From contig MU623436.1 in assembly GCA_025201765.1 (NCBI GenBank), forward strand, positions 81,691 through 145,690: a DNA stretch of 64,000 nt, read 5' to 3'. The stretch is from Daldinia sp. FL1419. Taxonomy: Eukaryota; Ascomycota; Sordariomycetes; Xylariales; Hypoxylaceae. Below the pieces are notes generated by a model. The model worked only from the letters and a program-made list of their open reading frames with translations. It was not told the DNA's origin and made no database searches. Below, one piece after another: positions 1 through 10,727 of this stretch. The translations under genes were made by a program, and so were the position numbers. The first letter of the stretch is position 1. Each line of letters opens with the position of its first letter.

Positions 1-580
1 TTATCAAACCGAAGAGGCCTTGGAGGACCCCCACACCACCACCGAGCGTCACACCAATCAGGCTGACATCGGGACATGAACCGACGGCTTCAAGTCGTTA
101 ATATATAGATGACAGTTGCGGAAGCCTACGAAACTTACGGAGTTCATATCCTGCCTCATATACGGGACGCATAGCATCGCCAATTTGAACGCCGGCCCCG
201 ACTGTTACGGTATTGGCAGCCTCGTCAACCTTGATCGACTTCATTTGGCTGAGATCGATGGCTAGTCCGCCTTGTAGTCTTCCTAGAGTAGTACCGTAGC
301 CGTGACGACCACTCGTAGCCAGAAAGGGGACCTTTTCTGCTCTCGCAGCCTTGACCTAGATAATGTAAACCAGTCACTGCACAGCCTTAAGAAAGTCGGA
401 GGATGCACTTACAATCTGTGCTACTTCTTCTTCGTTGAATGGCGTAATGACTGCAGCGGGGTTAGGTGCCTTATATATAGACCATCGTACCGTCTTAGCC
501 GCGAATTCTTTTGATCCGGGGTAGTGGACTGAGGTCCCAGTCGGCCATCGTATATCTCTTCCTAAGGGTAGCCGCTCCAT
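1..580 (-). CDS. FAD-linked oxidoreductase (PCMH/BBE type), truncated at window edge
   Basis: N-terminal part of a flavin-dependent oxidoreductase of the berberine-bridge/6-hydroxynicotine oxidase family; its 3' part lies beyond base 1. Exons read as 413-580, 139-355 and <1-87, with introns 356-412 and 88-138 (GTAAGT donors, AG acceptors, phases agree). The spliced protein starts MERLPLGRDIRW and has the signatures of the FAD-binding PCMH domain: a proline-rich entry (PNPAAVITPFNEEEV), ATSGRHGYGTTLG, LQGGLAIDLSQMKSI, then TVTVGAGVQIGD and a final GCPDVSLIG-like stretch (GSCPDVSLIGVTLGGGVG). In relatives this region binds FAD, often covalently through a His/Cys pair; SGRHG holds the expected His. 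No signal peptide is visible, although many fungal members have one, so a 5' exon may be missing. These enzymes often sit in secondary-metabolite clusters; the PhyH and transporter genes beside it fit that but do not prove it. Substrate unknown. Confidence 0.85.
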
Positions 581-1080
581 TCGATATGCCTTGAGTTATA
601 CTAAGGGTAGTTTATCAAGGAAGACAGCGAAACGTTGAATTAATAGGTATTATCGAGGGCTCTTGAATATCCCTAGGAAACACAATATATTCGCGCTGGC
701 AAGGAGCTAAACAGTTGTTCAAAAGATGTCGAGGGATTATGAACAAAGTTTTTTATTTTTATTTTTTAACATATCAAGAACCCCCAGCTGCCACCACTCT
801 TTATCAAACCCTTCCAGCTCCTTGCATAGCTCCTCAGGTACCCCAAAAGATCACGGAAATAGAGAACCACGTGGTGGATCGATTTATATTAAGGAGCGGG
901 GTTCCGACCACGCGCATCGTATCTCTAGCCATTTTGATTGGGACGGTTTGGACGTTTAACAAGCCCAATACCGTAGGTAAATATCACACACCGTCTCCGA
1001 ATGTGTATACATTGGTCCAACGCTACAAGGCGCATTAGCAGTGACTCCATTTCGAAAGACTTCGATCGATACGGACCTTA
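581..1080. other. intergenic, no gene seen
   Basis: Spacer between the head of the FAD oxidoreductase gene and the tail of the PhyH gene. Open frames here (for example 715-1038 on the plus strand) have no family features and no splice-compatible partners. It should hold the promoter of the leftward oxidoreductase gene. Confidence 0.5.
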
Positions 1081-2339
1081 TCATACGGCCGGGAAGAGTC
1101 GACGAACCTCAAATCCGTACCGAGGCGAATAATATTCTTTAGGTCCTTGTTGATCGTCGAGGCGTGGATCTTCAATCTGGGTTAGCCATAATATCCGTCG
1201 CTTATTTGCGTCATTATTTACCGTATAAGGTGTATGAAGTACAACGTCACCGGCCTCGTAGTCTGTAGTGAGCCACTTTCGTCCATACGCCTCAGAGAAT
1301 CCTTTTGGTCCATCTGCAAGTAAACCCCCGCTCATCATATTCTTGTTGAATGCATTTCTCGCATCTTCTTCCGATAGCCCGGTCTCCTTAGCAAGGTCGT
1401 AAAACGACGTTTCGATGTCCCGGCCAAGAGTATGCCCTCCTTCTAAGTAAATGAGACCACCGCCATCCAATGAAATATCGCCCATGGGGACCCAAGCAGT
1501 CATGCTGGTGTCTTCGCCATGGCGAAGGAAAATTTGGTCGTAATGCACACCTATAGCTTTGTTTCCAGGGGTATTGTTTCTCAAAAGCGACCTCGCAAGG
1601 CCATGAGTATTGCCGCCCCATCCAGTGAACTTGCTGATAAACGAGTGAAGCGCTGGATTCTTACAGAAATCATCTTTATACCAGGGCTCGGTGTGGGCTT
1701 GCAATGCGAGGTCGACAAAGCGCCCCCCTCGAGGTCGCCCGTTCGCATCGGTTGATCCGGCTCCACTTGCTTTACGTTAGCACTCTCCAGAGTATCTCTT
1801 ATAGCACCCTTTTCATAGTAAAATATGCCGTAGATGTAAGTAGGCCAGCGACAGTACACCTCAGGGAGTAGTACTACATGATCATACGAGGAAAATATAA
1901 CTACTTGAGACTTAAGTAGGTAGGTAGTCAAGTAACATACTATTAACAGGCTGTTAGCAACAAGGTATATACCATGACTTCCCCTAAGAGAAGATTCATA
2001 ATGCTGATAGACCGCTCTCACCATTCCCGGGAAATCTAATTTATCCTTATTTTTATCAAATATCCCCTCTACGGGATGCGATCCAGGTGCTAGCACACCG
2101 CTGGGGGCCAAAAGGTCGAAATAAGCCTCTCTAGCTTTGAGAACTTCTTCCCGCGGCAACAGGCCCCTCAAGAAAAGATATCCGTCTTGTTCGTATCGCT
2201 GGTGTAGGATATCGAGGGGTTCGTGTGGGAAAGACTGACGAAGCCTACCGACTTGATCAGGCCTCAGCAAGCCGTCGTTGACGTATAAAGGAATTGAGAG
2301 AGGTGATGTTGTAGAATGTGGCATATTATACGATAGCAA
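1081..2339 (-). CDS. phytanoyl-CoA dioxygenase (PhyH) family Fe(II)/2-oxoglutarate oxygenase
   Basis: Predicted 351-residue non-heme iron, 2-oxoglutarate-dependent oxygenase. Two exons, 1973-2339 and 1081-1769, split by a 203-base intron (donor GTATAT, CTAAC branch point just before the acceptor); phase 1 on both sides restores one frame. The N-terminal half contains QRYEQDGYLFLRGLLPREEV, the usual opening of PhyH proteins. The C-terminal half has the iron-binding H-x-D in VHYDQIFLRHG, the DGGGLIYLEGGH turn, and a distal His/Arg region (VVLHTPYTVNNDANKRRILW). An in-frame ATG 15 bases inside (MPHSTTSP) could be the real start. The family hydroxylates lipids and many fungal secondary metabolites; the substrate cannot be read from sequence. 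It lies head-to-tail behind the FAD oxidoreductase gene, both on the minus strand, so the two may share a pathway (inference). The intron is long for this genome and could hide a short exon. Confidence 0.85.
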
Positions 2340-2988
2340 AATAGAACAAGTGTGACTTATGAATGCACTAATGTTGCCGTACTTCTATAGCCGTGCGTAA
2401 AGGGGCCTATAGATGAATGATTTGGGAGTGACTGATGAGCAAAAGAGCCTAATTAGAGCAGCATCGAGTGAGTCGTATTACTTAAAAAGCCTGATACTTC
2501 TAGCTACCTAGGTAAGTATCCGAGGTTGACTTTCCGTGTATTCTTATTAGTTATCGGCCTGACATCAAAGCCACGATTCAAATCTCGGTAGTTTAATACG
2601 GCGAACGTGCTCGTCCTCGCGACGATCTTACCAGAATCGGGGTTCGAATTAGGCATCATAACAAGGGTAATAAGTTTCTTTCCACCAATACCCCAGATCA
2701 ACTCTGCATTTTCTCCACGATCACCCCGCAGAATCCCAAATTCACGTGTGTAGGAATCCTACTCTCCGCTGTCGCATGCGTCGCTCTCCTAAAACCAGGG
2801 CTAGGACAACGGCCTACGTAAAATAGCCCTTGCCCGATAACCCGTTAACGTAGTATATTAAAAGGGCGCCGTAGTATTTCGCCCTACGGTCGATATGGAA
2901 AGTGTATACAAACATCTCTCTTCGCCTATTTTCCCTATATTATGAATCTGATATTTGTGAGGTTATTTCAAGGCCAGACGAGTAGAAG
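2340..2988. other. intergenic between divergently transcribed PhyH and sugar transporter genes
   Basis: Shared 5' region of the leftward dioxygenase gene and rightward transporter gene. Apart from the orphan frame at 2504-2758 no gene is seen. A divergent arrangement allows co-regulation, but no repeated activator site was identified. Confidence 0.5.
2504..2758 (-). pseudogene. orphan open frame, possible gene remnant or unrecognised exon
   Basis: An 85-codon frame with protein-like composition (GDRGENAELIWGIGGKK, then LITLVMMPNSNPDSGKIVAR) and a stop at its upstream edge. It has no good start codon of its own beyond an internal ATG at 2701, and I found no partner exons with matching phase. 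The strand is the same as the neighbouring PhyH gene. I do not recognise the family. It may be the last exon of a decayed gene, a missed exon, or chance. Confidence 0.25.
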
Positions 2989-4672
2989 ATGATAGATATA
3001 AAACAAGCGAAACCCATATGCCGAGAGGCTGGTGAAGTTGGAAAGCGTCCTGCGAATCTTCGCTACGTCTATTCACTTACCGCATTTGTCTCACTTGGGG
3101 CATTGCTTTTTGGATATGGTAAGTTTGCCCACACATTGAAACCCCAAGTCTAGTATCGTATTCGACTAATGGCATCCCAGACCAAGGTGTTATGGGAGTG
3201 ATTGTAGCAGACGCCAGGTGGATTTCCCTCATGAAGCCGGCGAATAGCTGGGTCACAGGTGCAGTCGTATCGCTCTACGATATTGGATGTTTAGTCGGCG
3301 CTTTATCTATAGGGCTCCTTGCCGACCGCTGTGGTCGCGAACGAACGTTATCCATCGCTTCCGTGGTGTTCATTATTGGTGCTATACTTCAATCGGCGTC
3401 CTATAGCATCACTTCCATCACGATTGGACGCGTCATCTTGGGATATGGCGTGGGCACATGCGCCGGCGGTGTCCCGTTATACATATCTGAGATTGCGCCG
3501 GCAAAGCTGAGGGGCCGTATTATCGGAATAGAGCAAATGATTCTTTGCCTTGGCGAGCTTATGGCTTTCTGGCTGAACTACGGATTTAACTTTCTGGAGA
3601 TTCCCGACTGGTGGCGTATCCCGCTTGCTATCCAAGTCCTACCAGCGGCTGTCTTAGCCATCGGGTGCTGGTTTTGGGTTCTCCCCAGTCCCCGTTGGTT
3701 AGTTCAGCAAGACAGGCACCAGTGTGCTCGTGAAGTACTAGCCCGACTTCATGGTGATGAAGCAGCCGACCTGCAAATGGCAGAAATATCTGAGGAGGTA
3801 GCCTTTGAAAAAGCTGTGGCCACAGCGACATGGACTGATATGTTCAAAGCCCCCGTGTTGCGTGTCACATTACTCGCCATGGGCGTGCAATTCTTTCAGC
3901 AAATAACAGGCACCAACTCGATCTTGTATTACACGGTGAGTCTCTAATTCCACCTTTTGACCAACCTCTCAAATCTTTACAATTAATGCTAAATGCTTGA
4001 TAGCCGTCCCTTTTTGAACGCGGGGGGATTACGGACCCCAAAACAGCTAATCTAGCTACTGGTGGAGTTGGTATAGTCTTATTTATATTTGCCTGGGTCC
4101 CGATCTTCCTATTCGACCGTCTCGGGCGCAAGACATGGTTACAGATAGGCCTAGTTGGAATGTGTTGTGCGATGGTCGGCATCACCGTCTTGCAGTGGCA
4201 TGCCGAAAGGAACGTTGGAAGCAATGCAAACTACGCTATTGTCGCTTTTCCGTATTTATTCTACGTATTCTTCAATATTAGCTGGGGTGTGGGAAGCTGG
4301 ACGTACGCTACGGAAATATTTCCCGTCATGTATCGAGCAAAGGGTAACGCTCTGTCAACGGCAAGTCTTTGGTTGAGTTGCTACGTGGTCGCGCAGGCAA
4401 GCCCCCCTATTTCTGCGTCTATTGGCTGGGGCCTCTACATTATTTACTCTTGCATCTGCGTGGTTGCTTTCGTATTCGTCCGATACGCGATGGGTAAGAC
4501 TCCAACGTTCCCGGTCTCAGAATCAGGTCTAACAATCGCAGTGGAAACTAAAGGGAAGACGCTCGAAGAGATGTCTTCTTTATTCGGGATCGAAAGCAAG
4601 CTAGCAAAGAAAAACGAGTTGGATATTGGTGGGAAGTGCGACGTCGTCCACGTTGAGGAGACTTTAGGATAA
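2989..4672 (+). CDS. MFS sugar transporter (hexose/H+ symporter family)
   Basis: Complete 517-residue transporter of the major facilitator sugar-porter family, probably in the plasma membrane. Exons 2989-3118, 3181-3935 and 4004-4672; the first junction rebuilds the typical LLFGYDQGVMG at the end of TM1. Signatures seen: LLADRCGRERTL (loop 2-3), GRVILGYGVGTCAGGVPLYISEIAPAKLRG (TM4 region, family PxYxSEIAPxxxRG), LPSPRWL (family PESPRWL), QFFQQITGTNSILYYTPSLF (TM7), DRLGRKTWL and a C-terminal ETKGKTLEEMSSLFG, all in canonical order. The central loop is of normal length. The substrate may be a monosaccharide, disaccharide or quinate; it cannot be fixed from sequence. It is divergent from the PhyH gene and could import a substrate for, or simply neighbour, the left-edge redox genes. 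Confidence 0.93.
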
Positions 4673-5011
4673 GACAGAACCGAAGATAACCACCTGGCAA
4701 CGATGAATCTCGACGAAAGTTGAACAGAGACGGGTAATAGGCATACCGGAATGCTCTCATGGTATTAATAAAGCGCGTAAATTAGGAATATATATATAAA
4801 TACCTATATATATACGCACATTCGACCCGGGAACGATCGGGGACTTGTAAATAACGGCTTGCTAAAGTTGGGCATTGAAATAATTAAGGTCCAGAGGTCT
4901 TATGGTACATGTCCTCTAACAGCTCCCCGCCAGTGTTGGGATTCTCTGCGATTTCCTATTGCAGTTCCGTATTTGATTAAATACCCAAGATACCTAGGTA
5001 GGTAGGTATGT
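4673..5011. other. intergenic, 3' ends of convergent genes
   Basis: Region between the sugar transporter stop and the stop of the leftward small gene. It holds a short TATATA-rich stretch near 4788-4813 and a GGTAGGTAGGTA run near 4996-5008. No gene. Confidence 0.5.
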
Positions 5012-5353
5012 TTAGATTGCATTTCTCGAAGCGCCACTATTAGGTGCATTATGGGCAAGCGTATCCGTTCCACCGGGCGTAGCTGAATGATGTGTCGACG
5101 ATGTTCCGTCTGTCCTCGGAACACCTTTACGCTCCCATTCACGTTGGGCAAACATATCATCAACGTTTCGAACCTCTTGCTTCCCCTTTTCTGCGATTTC
5201 CCGATTCTTCGTTTGAGATGTCCGGGTTTGGGGATGGTTTTGGTTGTTGTCAAATACCTGGTCCGTAACCTCCATTGCCTCGCCGCGGATGGCGTCTCCA
5301 GCTCCGCGAATGCCTTTGAGACCAGTCTTGACGTCGTCTATTATCTTGGACAT
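5012..5353 (-). CDS. small hydrophilic conserved fungal protein
   Basis: Uninterrupted 113-codon gene beginning MSKIIDDVKTGLKGIRGAGD. Strongly charged and Gly/Asn/Thr-rich, no signal peptide or membrane segment. The opening (IxxxKxGLKGIxGAGDAIRGEAM) resembles a group of small fungal proteins of unknown function with a short amphipathic helix followed by a disordered tail, similar in character to LEA/CsbD-like stress proteins; this is an impression, not a family match. The middle carries KNREIAEKGKQEV and the tail is Ser/Thr/His-rich. Codon use and the amphipathic start make a real gene likely. The isolated position gives no functional clue. Confidence 0.6.
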   Translation of the reverse strand: MSKIIDDVKTGLKGIRGAGDAIRGEAMEVTDQVFDNNQNHPQTRTSQTKNREIAEKGKQEVRNVDDMFAQREWERKGVPRTDGTSSTHHSATPGGTDTLAHNAPNSGASRNAI

Positions 5354-6598
5354 GCTTACAGACTTGGTGATTTGGTAATTGGCGTTAAGAATAGTGGATG
5401 AATTCGTATGGTGAAACTGAACAGCTGATTCTAGAGGATACCTAGGTACCTAACCGTGGGCAGTTATGTGTAATCTGATGTTGATGTAAAAAAAGATGCC
5501 GAGTATCTTCCAAGACATCTAGGTTAGCATGTCACTACGACGCAACCTTTAAATATCAACTATTTAACTTGGTCAACTTGGAACTTCATCTTTGAAAAAT
5601 GGCAAATGACGTATAGACTTGACACTTCCATCCAATTAGATCTCAGGTGAGTACTCCATAGTAGATAGGTAGGTACCTTGAGAGGTACGGCAGCTACGAG
5701 ATATGATGTCATTTGGAAACTCCAATTGCTGAATAATAAATAATACCTACCTAGGTACCTAATTATGATTAGTACCTCCTAACTACCTAAAGTATATATA
5801 CTTTGATAGTAGCATTGAAGGCTGCATAAGGTCAGGAAAATTGTCTAACATCGTGCTTGACTCGGATTCATAACTATACCAACCTACCTACCTACCTAGG
5901 TTAGGTGACCTTGGGTATAAAAGTATTTTAAATATTATGGATTAATAAATCTTTTTAGCAAAGATGAACATACCATGCAGCTTTATATAATTTTACGTGT
6001 TCGAATTACATTCATACAACCTATGTGCCTAGCTAATTAAGGTACTTTGTCCGTGAGAGAACGATGTTAACTCACGAACAAAGCCGAGTATCGGCGCACA
6101 GCTGTTATTGCCTTAGGTAAGTAAGTAATCAGGTAATCCATTTCGGAATGGAAGCTATAACGCATGATACTAAAGGGGATAGGACAGGGTATGTTTCACG
6201 ACGCAGAAAACGGTCCAAAGAGGGTTGTGGGCTCATGCGCCGGCATCTCGTGTCGATCATCTCCAGTCCACAGTTCCACATCTCAAGACGGGTCCTGGGA
6301 AAAGTCCTCAACTGAGCCAATCGGCTTATCTACTTAATATCTAACTACTGGTGCTGAGTTGTTATGCGACGGAGTATCGCCAAGGACGCTTTCGCAACCT
6401 CGTATTCTCCGTTCTCGTATTGACCCTATTACACTTGGACGCAGATGATGTCAATCAGGGTCTCTCTCCTTTATAAAGGAAGAACATTTAAGAACTGCTA
6501 ATGTCCCTCTCCTTTGATTATCACGCTTAGAGAAAGCACAACGAAAAACTATTCTACCAATAACTACCTTTTATCATTCAGTTTTATAATTGTCCATC
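5354..6598. other. intergenic with palindromic CCTAGG repeats; phiA promoter at right end
   Basis: Roughly 1.2 kb without a gene. It contains several copies of the dispersed CCTAGGTACC / ACCTACCTAGG motif (around 5440-5452, 5743-5760 and 5880-5905). The right 200 bases are CT-rich and include a TATA element and are read as the promoter of the PhiA-like gene. Confidence 0.5.
6472..6477 (+). promoter_or_regulatory. candidate TATA box of the phiA-like gene
   Basis: TATAAA within CTTTATAAAGG, about 125 bases upstream of the start codon and followed by CT-rich sequence, as in strongly expressed fungal genes. Position and sequence support it; no transcript data. Confidence 0.45.
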
Positions 6599-7241
6599 AT
6601 GCTTTTCAAGGATATCGCCGTCGTAATTTCTTGCTTCATCGGAGCTTCGAGCGCCTTGCCACAAGCAGCTTCGCCGGCGTCACTCGAACCCAATGCCAAG
6701 TTCTCGTTGATGGCTCTCCGATCTGCTAGCGAAGTACATTTTGCCAGCTTTGGTGCAGCCAAAAGCAGTATCTTTTTGAAGCTTCCCAGCCAGAACGCTT
6801 CCTGCGATGCTGGTCCCGCTGACTACGCCACATTTTACCTTCAAGATGGTGGTCTTTACCTCTACGCTGCCTCTGCGACGCCGCAGCAGCTTTACGTCGA
6901 CCGTTCCGGAATGGGTATGTCCTATAATGTCTATCGACACTAGGTTACGAGCTGAATTTATGCTAACCCCGTAATTCACAGGCCAAGGCAAACTCGGCTA
7001 CACGACTGGTGCCCAACCGCCTCCCAGAAACGGAGAGAGGGCTTCATTCACGCTTGATGAAAACAACGACTTGACATTTAACGACGCAGGCTTCATTGCT
7101 TGCCCTAATAGTATAGATGGTGCTTGGAGTGTGTGGGTTTCTGCAGGCGTCAGCCAGCCTGCCGGAAACGAGGGCTGCCTCGGAATTTCGGTGCGTGCCG
7201 TAGAGGCTTCTGAGCCTAACGGTTGCCTTTACACAGAGTAA
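6599..7241 (+). CDS. phiA: PhiA-like secreted cell-wall protein
   Basis: Complete 191-residue secreted protein. Exons 6599-6914 and 6982-7241 (donor GTATGT, branch TGCTAAC, acceptor CAG); the junction restores RSGMGQGKLGYTTGAQ. A hydrophobic signal peptide (MLFKDIAVVISCFIGASSALP) is followed by FSLMALRSASEVHFASF, SIFLKLPSQNASCD, a YLQDGGLYLYAASATPQQLYVDRSGMG block and FIACPNSIDGAWSVWV near the C-terminus. These blocks match my knowledge of the Aspergillus cell-wall protein PhiA, needed for phialide and conidium development, and of related surface antigens in other ascomycetes. Four cysteines in the mature part suggest disulfides; NAS is an N-glycosylation site. No GPI signal is visible, so it is probably secreted or loosely wall-bound. 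A TATA box upstream suggests strong regulated expression. The developmental role here is inferred from homology. Confidence 0.85.
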
Positions 7242-7811
7242 TCAGCCGAGCTGGAATAATTCAATAGGTTACGTTTGTAACGATATCTACCTAGTAATGT
7301 TAACCTATACCTACTATTGCTAAACCATCCGACGGTTGTGCGACATCTTGGGATGATGTTAGAGCAGCGATAGCTGCTTATCCGTAGCTACTACTAGATA
7401 AACGTTGATTTTAAGACCTATCCATGGTATATGTACCTACCTATGTATCATTTAGATTCTTAGATAACGTCTCGACTATTCAAGAGGGGGCTTCTAATAC
7501 GCTCTACGAGAAAGTTACCGGTTGCAAATTAAGGGGTTTGGAAAAAGCTGGACCGAGTATGTCATGAATAGGTTCCTCGCTTTGACAGGAGCAGAAATAG
7601 AAACTTTCTGTAAAGATAATAATACTATCGGTAAACTAGAAGCATTAATTATCTTAATACATGATCATTTGAAAATGAAATCGCAAGTATCATATGGATT
7701 TATCTCAACTTAATATGAGGATCAAATGTCAGTAAACTCAGACCAGCCTTCGGGCGACGGAAAGCTGCCACTCATAAGTAATACCGTGGGCTATGAATTG
7801 TTCGCTAGACA
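7242..7811. other. intergenic, convergent 3' regions
   Basis: AT-rich spacer between the stops of the phiA-like gene and the leftward small nuclear-type gene. The small open frame at 7522-7713 has no recognisable features. Confidence 0.5.
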
Positions 7812-8459
7812 TTAGTCGACTACGCCTTCACTAGTGTGCTCTTCGACATCAGTGATCTCCTCCTTTATCTTGTCCTTCTCGTCAGGCTCGGAGTCATCGT
7901 CTGCAACGTCCTCGTAGGAGAGGGGTGACTTCTTACTTCGAGCACGCTTAGTAGGAGTCGAATACGCCGAACTAATGTCATCATCTTCATCTTTTCGTGC
8001 AGTCTTGCGCTTACGGGAGCCGCGGGCAGCTCCAGGCTCGGAGGTGGAAGGTGTGGCGGGGCCATCATCACTATTCTCGATCTTCTTTTTCGCACCTGCG
8101 TAATTGAATTAGGACGAGACGTGTATCGTCGGTACTTGACAATAAAGTGGCTACATATCTCCCCATCACATTAAGATTATCAAAATATGAAAAGAACTCA
8201 CTGTTCAGGATATTCTGAACACTTCGAGTGTTCCCGTAGCCCATGATTCTGGCTAGCTTGACGTGGTCAATCTGTTAACGCAACATAAGTCAGAATATTT
8301 TTCCCTGCGTAATATATGGTGGGCTAAGGAAAGTACCTGGGGGGGAGTCTTGAAGCATTTCCAAACCATGGTAAGCACTCTCGTCTCCGGGACGGTGATT
8401 TCGGCTTTCTTGTCGGAGGGTGGCATGGTGATGCTACCTAGCGCCGAATTCGGGTTCAA
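7812..8459 (-). CDS. small acidic/basic-tailed protein with SANT-like helical N-terminus, fungal family
   Basis: A 158-residue protein assembled from three exons (8337-8459, 8202-8271, 7812-8095) whose lengths sum to 477. The N-terminal 65 residues form a compact helical module: VLTMVWKCFKTPPQ, then IDHVKLARIMGYGNTRSVQN, which resembles the short SANT/Myb-like modules of many small fungal proteins (KLAxxxGYxNxxSV). The remainder is disordered, with basic clusters (SRKRKTARK, TKRARSKKS) that look like nuclear-localisation signals and an acidic end (ADDDSEPDEKDKIKEEITDVEE). A nuclear, possibly DNA- or chromatin-associated role is inferred from composition only. No start closer to a better context was seen. 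The specific function is unknown. Confidence 0.75.
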
Positions 8460-9286
8460 ATACGTTATCGGGCGATATGGTTGCTTGTGATGGATGCTAT
8501 TCGTGATAGAAGTTGGTGTAAAGGTAGGTGGATGAAGAAGGATGACGGGGAAGCTATATGACGTTGTAAAGAGAAGGAATGGTAGGCAACGATGAAGATG
8601 GTGAGGAACCTCTGATAAATTGGTTGAAGAAAGAGCTTATTGAGGGTGCCCGGTTGATTGTAACCGGCTTGCTTTTTTCTAACTGTATTTCTGTGAGTCC
8701 CATAGAAGAAATGACATGTAATTTAATAACATGTAAATGGGAATATACTGTGGATTATCATAGGAAACTTGCTGTCTTCCTTAAGCATGCGTGCAAATCA
8801 AATGTACCTCTTTAAAATGTACTTAACAGTATAAATGCAGTTTTGCACATCACTTCCCGTAAAAAGTACTTAGGATAGCTAGGTACCTAGGTATGTAAGA
8901 TAGGCAAGGTAGGCAGGCTTAAGATCAATTGTTGACATGGGGAATCATAGCTGTTTCCTTTAATAAATAACTTTAATATAAGAAGTGCGGGTATACATAT
9001 AAGTTGATTTTTATTGTTTGCTGCCTTACTTTCTTATTTACGTCCTTGGTTAAATTAGAGGCATTATAGCTTCCATCTACACTGTACATCTAGATGCCAG
9101 CAAAGCCGTGTTATGATATCCCATGCCTACTATTGGTTTCCACCCGAATAATACTTATAAGCAATAGACGGATAGCGGCATCCGCTCTGGTATTGTGACC
9201 TAACTATTCTTTTCACAACCCTCGGACGATCCTTACAACGCGGGATGGATGGTAGTTTGATGGGGTCTAGAGACTAGGCTGGTTTA
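8460..9286. other. intergenic, no gene seen
   Basis: Promoter side of the small nuclear-type gene and 3' side of the membrane-protein gene. Contains an AGCTAGGTACCTAGGTATG copy of the dispersed palindrome near 8878-8896. The frame at 8579-8815 lacks coding features. Confidence 0.5.
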
Positions 9287-10727
9287 TTATTTTGTCTGTC
9301 CAAGCTGCTGCATTCTTGTTCGTATCCGCTGTTCCTCTTCTTCCAGCTCCTCCAATTCCATTAGCCGAGTTCTCCTTGCTTCTATTTTCGCTTGTTCGGC
9401 CATTAAGTGTGCTATCTCCTGCTGCGTCTGTGGATCATCGGCGCTTCCTGTAGGCTCAGGGACTCCCTCGTTACCGGACGTCTCGACTACTGCCGGTTCA
9501 CTAATAGCTTGCCCACGGATAGGATTATTACTGGGGCCTTGGTGTACCGGCGCTGGTTGGCTGCTAGAGAACAGAGAGTTCTGGGGTTGGGTTCGCTGTG
9601 ATTCTGCAGCAGATGGCGATCCCTTGTTATTAGGTATATTTGACCCGCTGATAGCGGTATCTCCCAGCTCAGTAGGAGGTACCGTGGAGTAGTAAGTTAC
9701 GGCGGCAGTCTTCGGGTCGATATAGGTTGTATATCCGGCATATGTCGGCTGTGGGTATCTTTGGATCGGCTGATCAGCAGGTTCAGGACTAGCCATGTAC
9801 GAGTATTGATGATATGGATATTGTCCTGAGGGAGGCTGGGTGACGACCTGTCCTCCTGTGCGCTTCTTTCGATATCTTAATATAAAAAAGACTGCTAGCC
9901 CAAGGCCCAGGAGACCCAGGAGACCTACGCCGACTCCAATCCCAATCTGAGCACCGACAGGTAAACCATCTCCGTTGCCATATGGGTCTGTATATAAGCT
10001 TGTACCTGTTGCACCGGACGATGACCGAGTCCTCGATACGTCGGGCTCGCCGCCTACAGTTACCTCCGCCAAAGTCAAGCCGGGCGTTAAAGGGTGTGTT
10101 TCTAGGATAGAAAGGTCACTCGAGGCCCAACGTATCTGTATCATGACTTGCGCATCTACAATGGTGATTAGCATTCACTTAGCCACATTAAAAATAATCC
10201 TAGTATCTTGGTGATGTCTGGCGGGCTTGTGATTCCCAGCGGACTCGAGGAGAGCTACTCTTTGATATGACATACATGATAAGTCTGTGTTAGTTGCATA
10301 GTAGTTCCATTCATCTGGGGTGCACGAATAATCGCTATCACGAGTCAGGCGACGTTATGATGAGCTAGCGGGATAATGCAATCTACCTCATAACACAAAG
10401 AACCGCCGTCTCGGTAGGTTCGACAGGCGGACCTTGGAGATTGCTGTACCGCGAACAGCCAACAGTAAATCCGCTAGGGCATATGGCGGGCGAATAGTAG
10501 TACGTCTCAAAGTAGCTGGCGTATCCGGGAGGTGCGCATTCGGGATTAGAGCTCCAAAACATATCTATATCCGTCGTAGGACGGGTAGAAACTGGATAGC
10601 AGCCATCGGGAGCTGACCATACCGTGGTTAATGCGGCTACGGGTGGTGTACCGTCGTGGTCAAGGGAAGATGTTCGCAGCACTAGAGCCGTTGGTGTGAT
10701 CGTTGTTGTGAGTGGTCCAAAGCCCAT
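9287..10727 (-). CDS. single-pass membrane protein, Mid2-like fungal surface protein
   Basis: A 422-residue type I/III membrane protein in three exons (10387-10727, 10276-10334, 9287-10155; sum 1269). The extracellular part opens MGFGPLTTTITPTA and has conserved cysteines (DGCYP, PECAPPGY, AICPSGFTVGCSRY, LCVMSDYSCTPDEW), an arrangement common in filamentous-fungal surface proteins. A Ser/Thr stretch leads into a Gly/Leu transmembrane segment at about residues 204-226, followed by the stop-transfer run RYRKKR. The cytoplasmic tail (about 190 residues) is Pro/Gln/Ser-rich and ends in a charged coiled coil (EARRTRLMELEELEEEEQRI). No N-terminal signal peptide is apparent, which is usual for this group. 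Domain order resembles cell-wall stress sensors (Wsc/Mid2 type), but no WSC domain is present. A sensor role is inference. Confidence 0.8.

Noticed and set aside
715..1038. 107-codon plus-strand open frame
   Set aside because: No start context, no family motif, low-complexity beginning; probably spacer.
1581..2339. Reading the 252-codon frame as a complete gene
   Set aside because: It runs through an intron and ends in the wrong frame; splicing to 1081-1769 restores a normal PhyH domain.
8579..8815. 78-codon plus-strand frame
   Set aside because: No recognisable domain and no splice partners.
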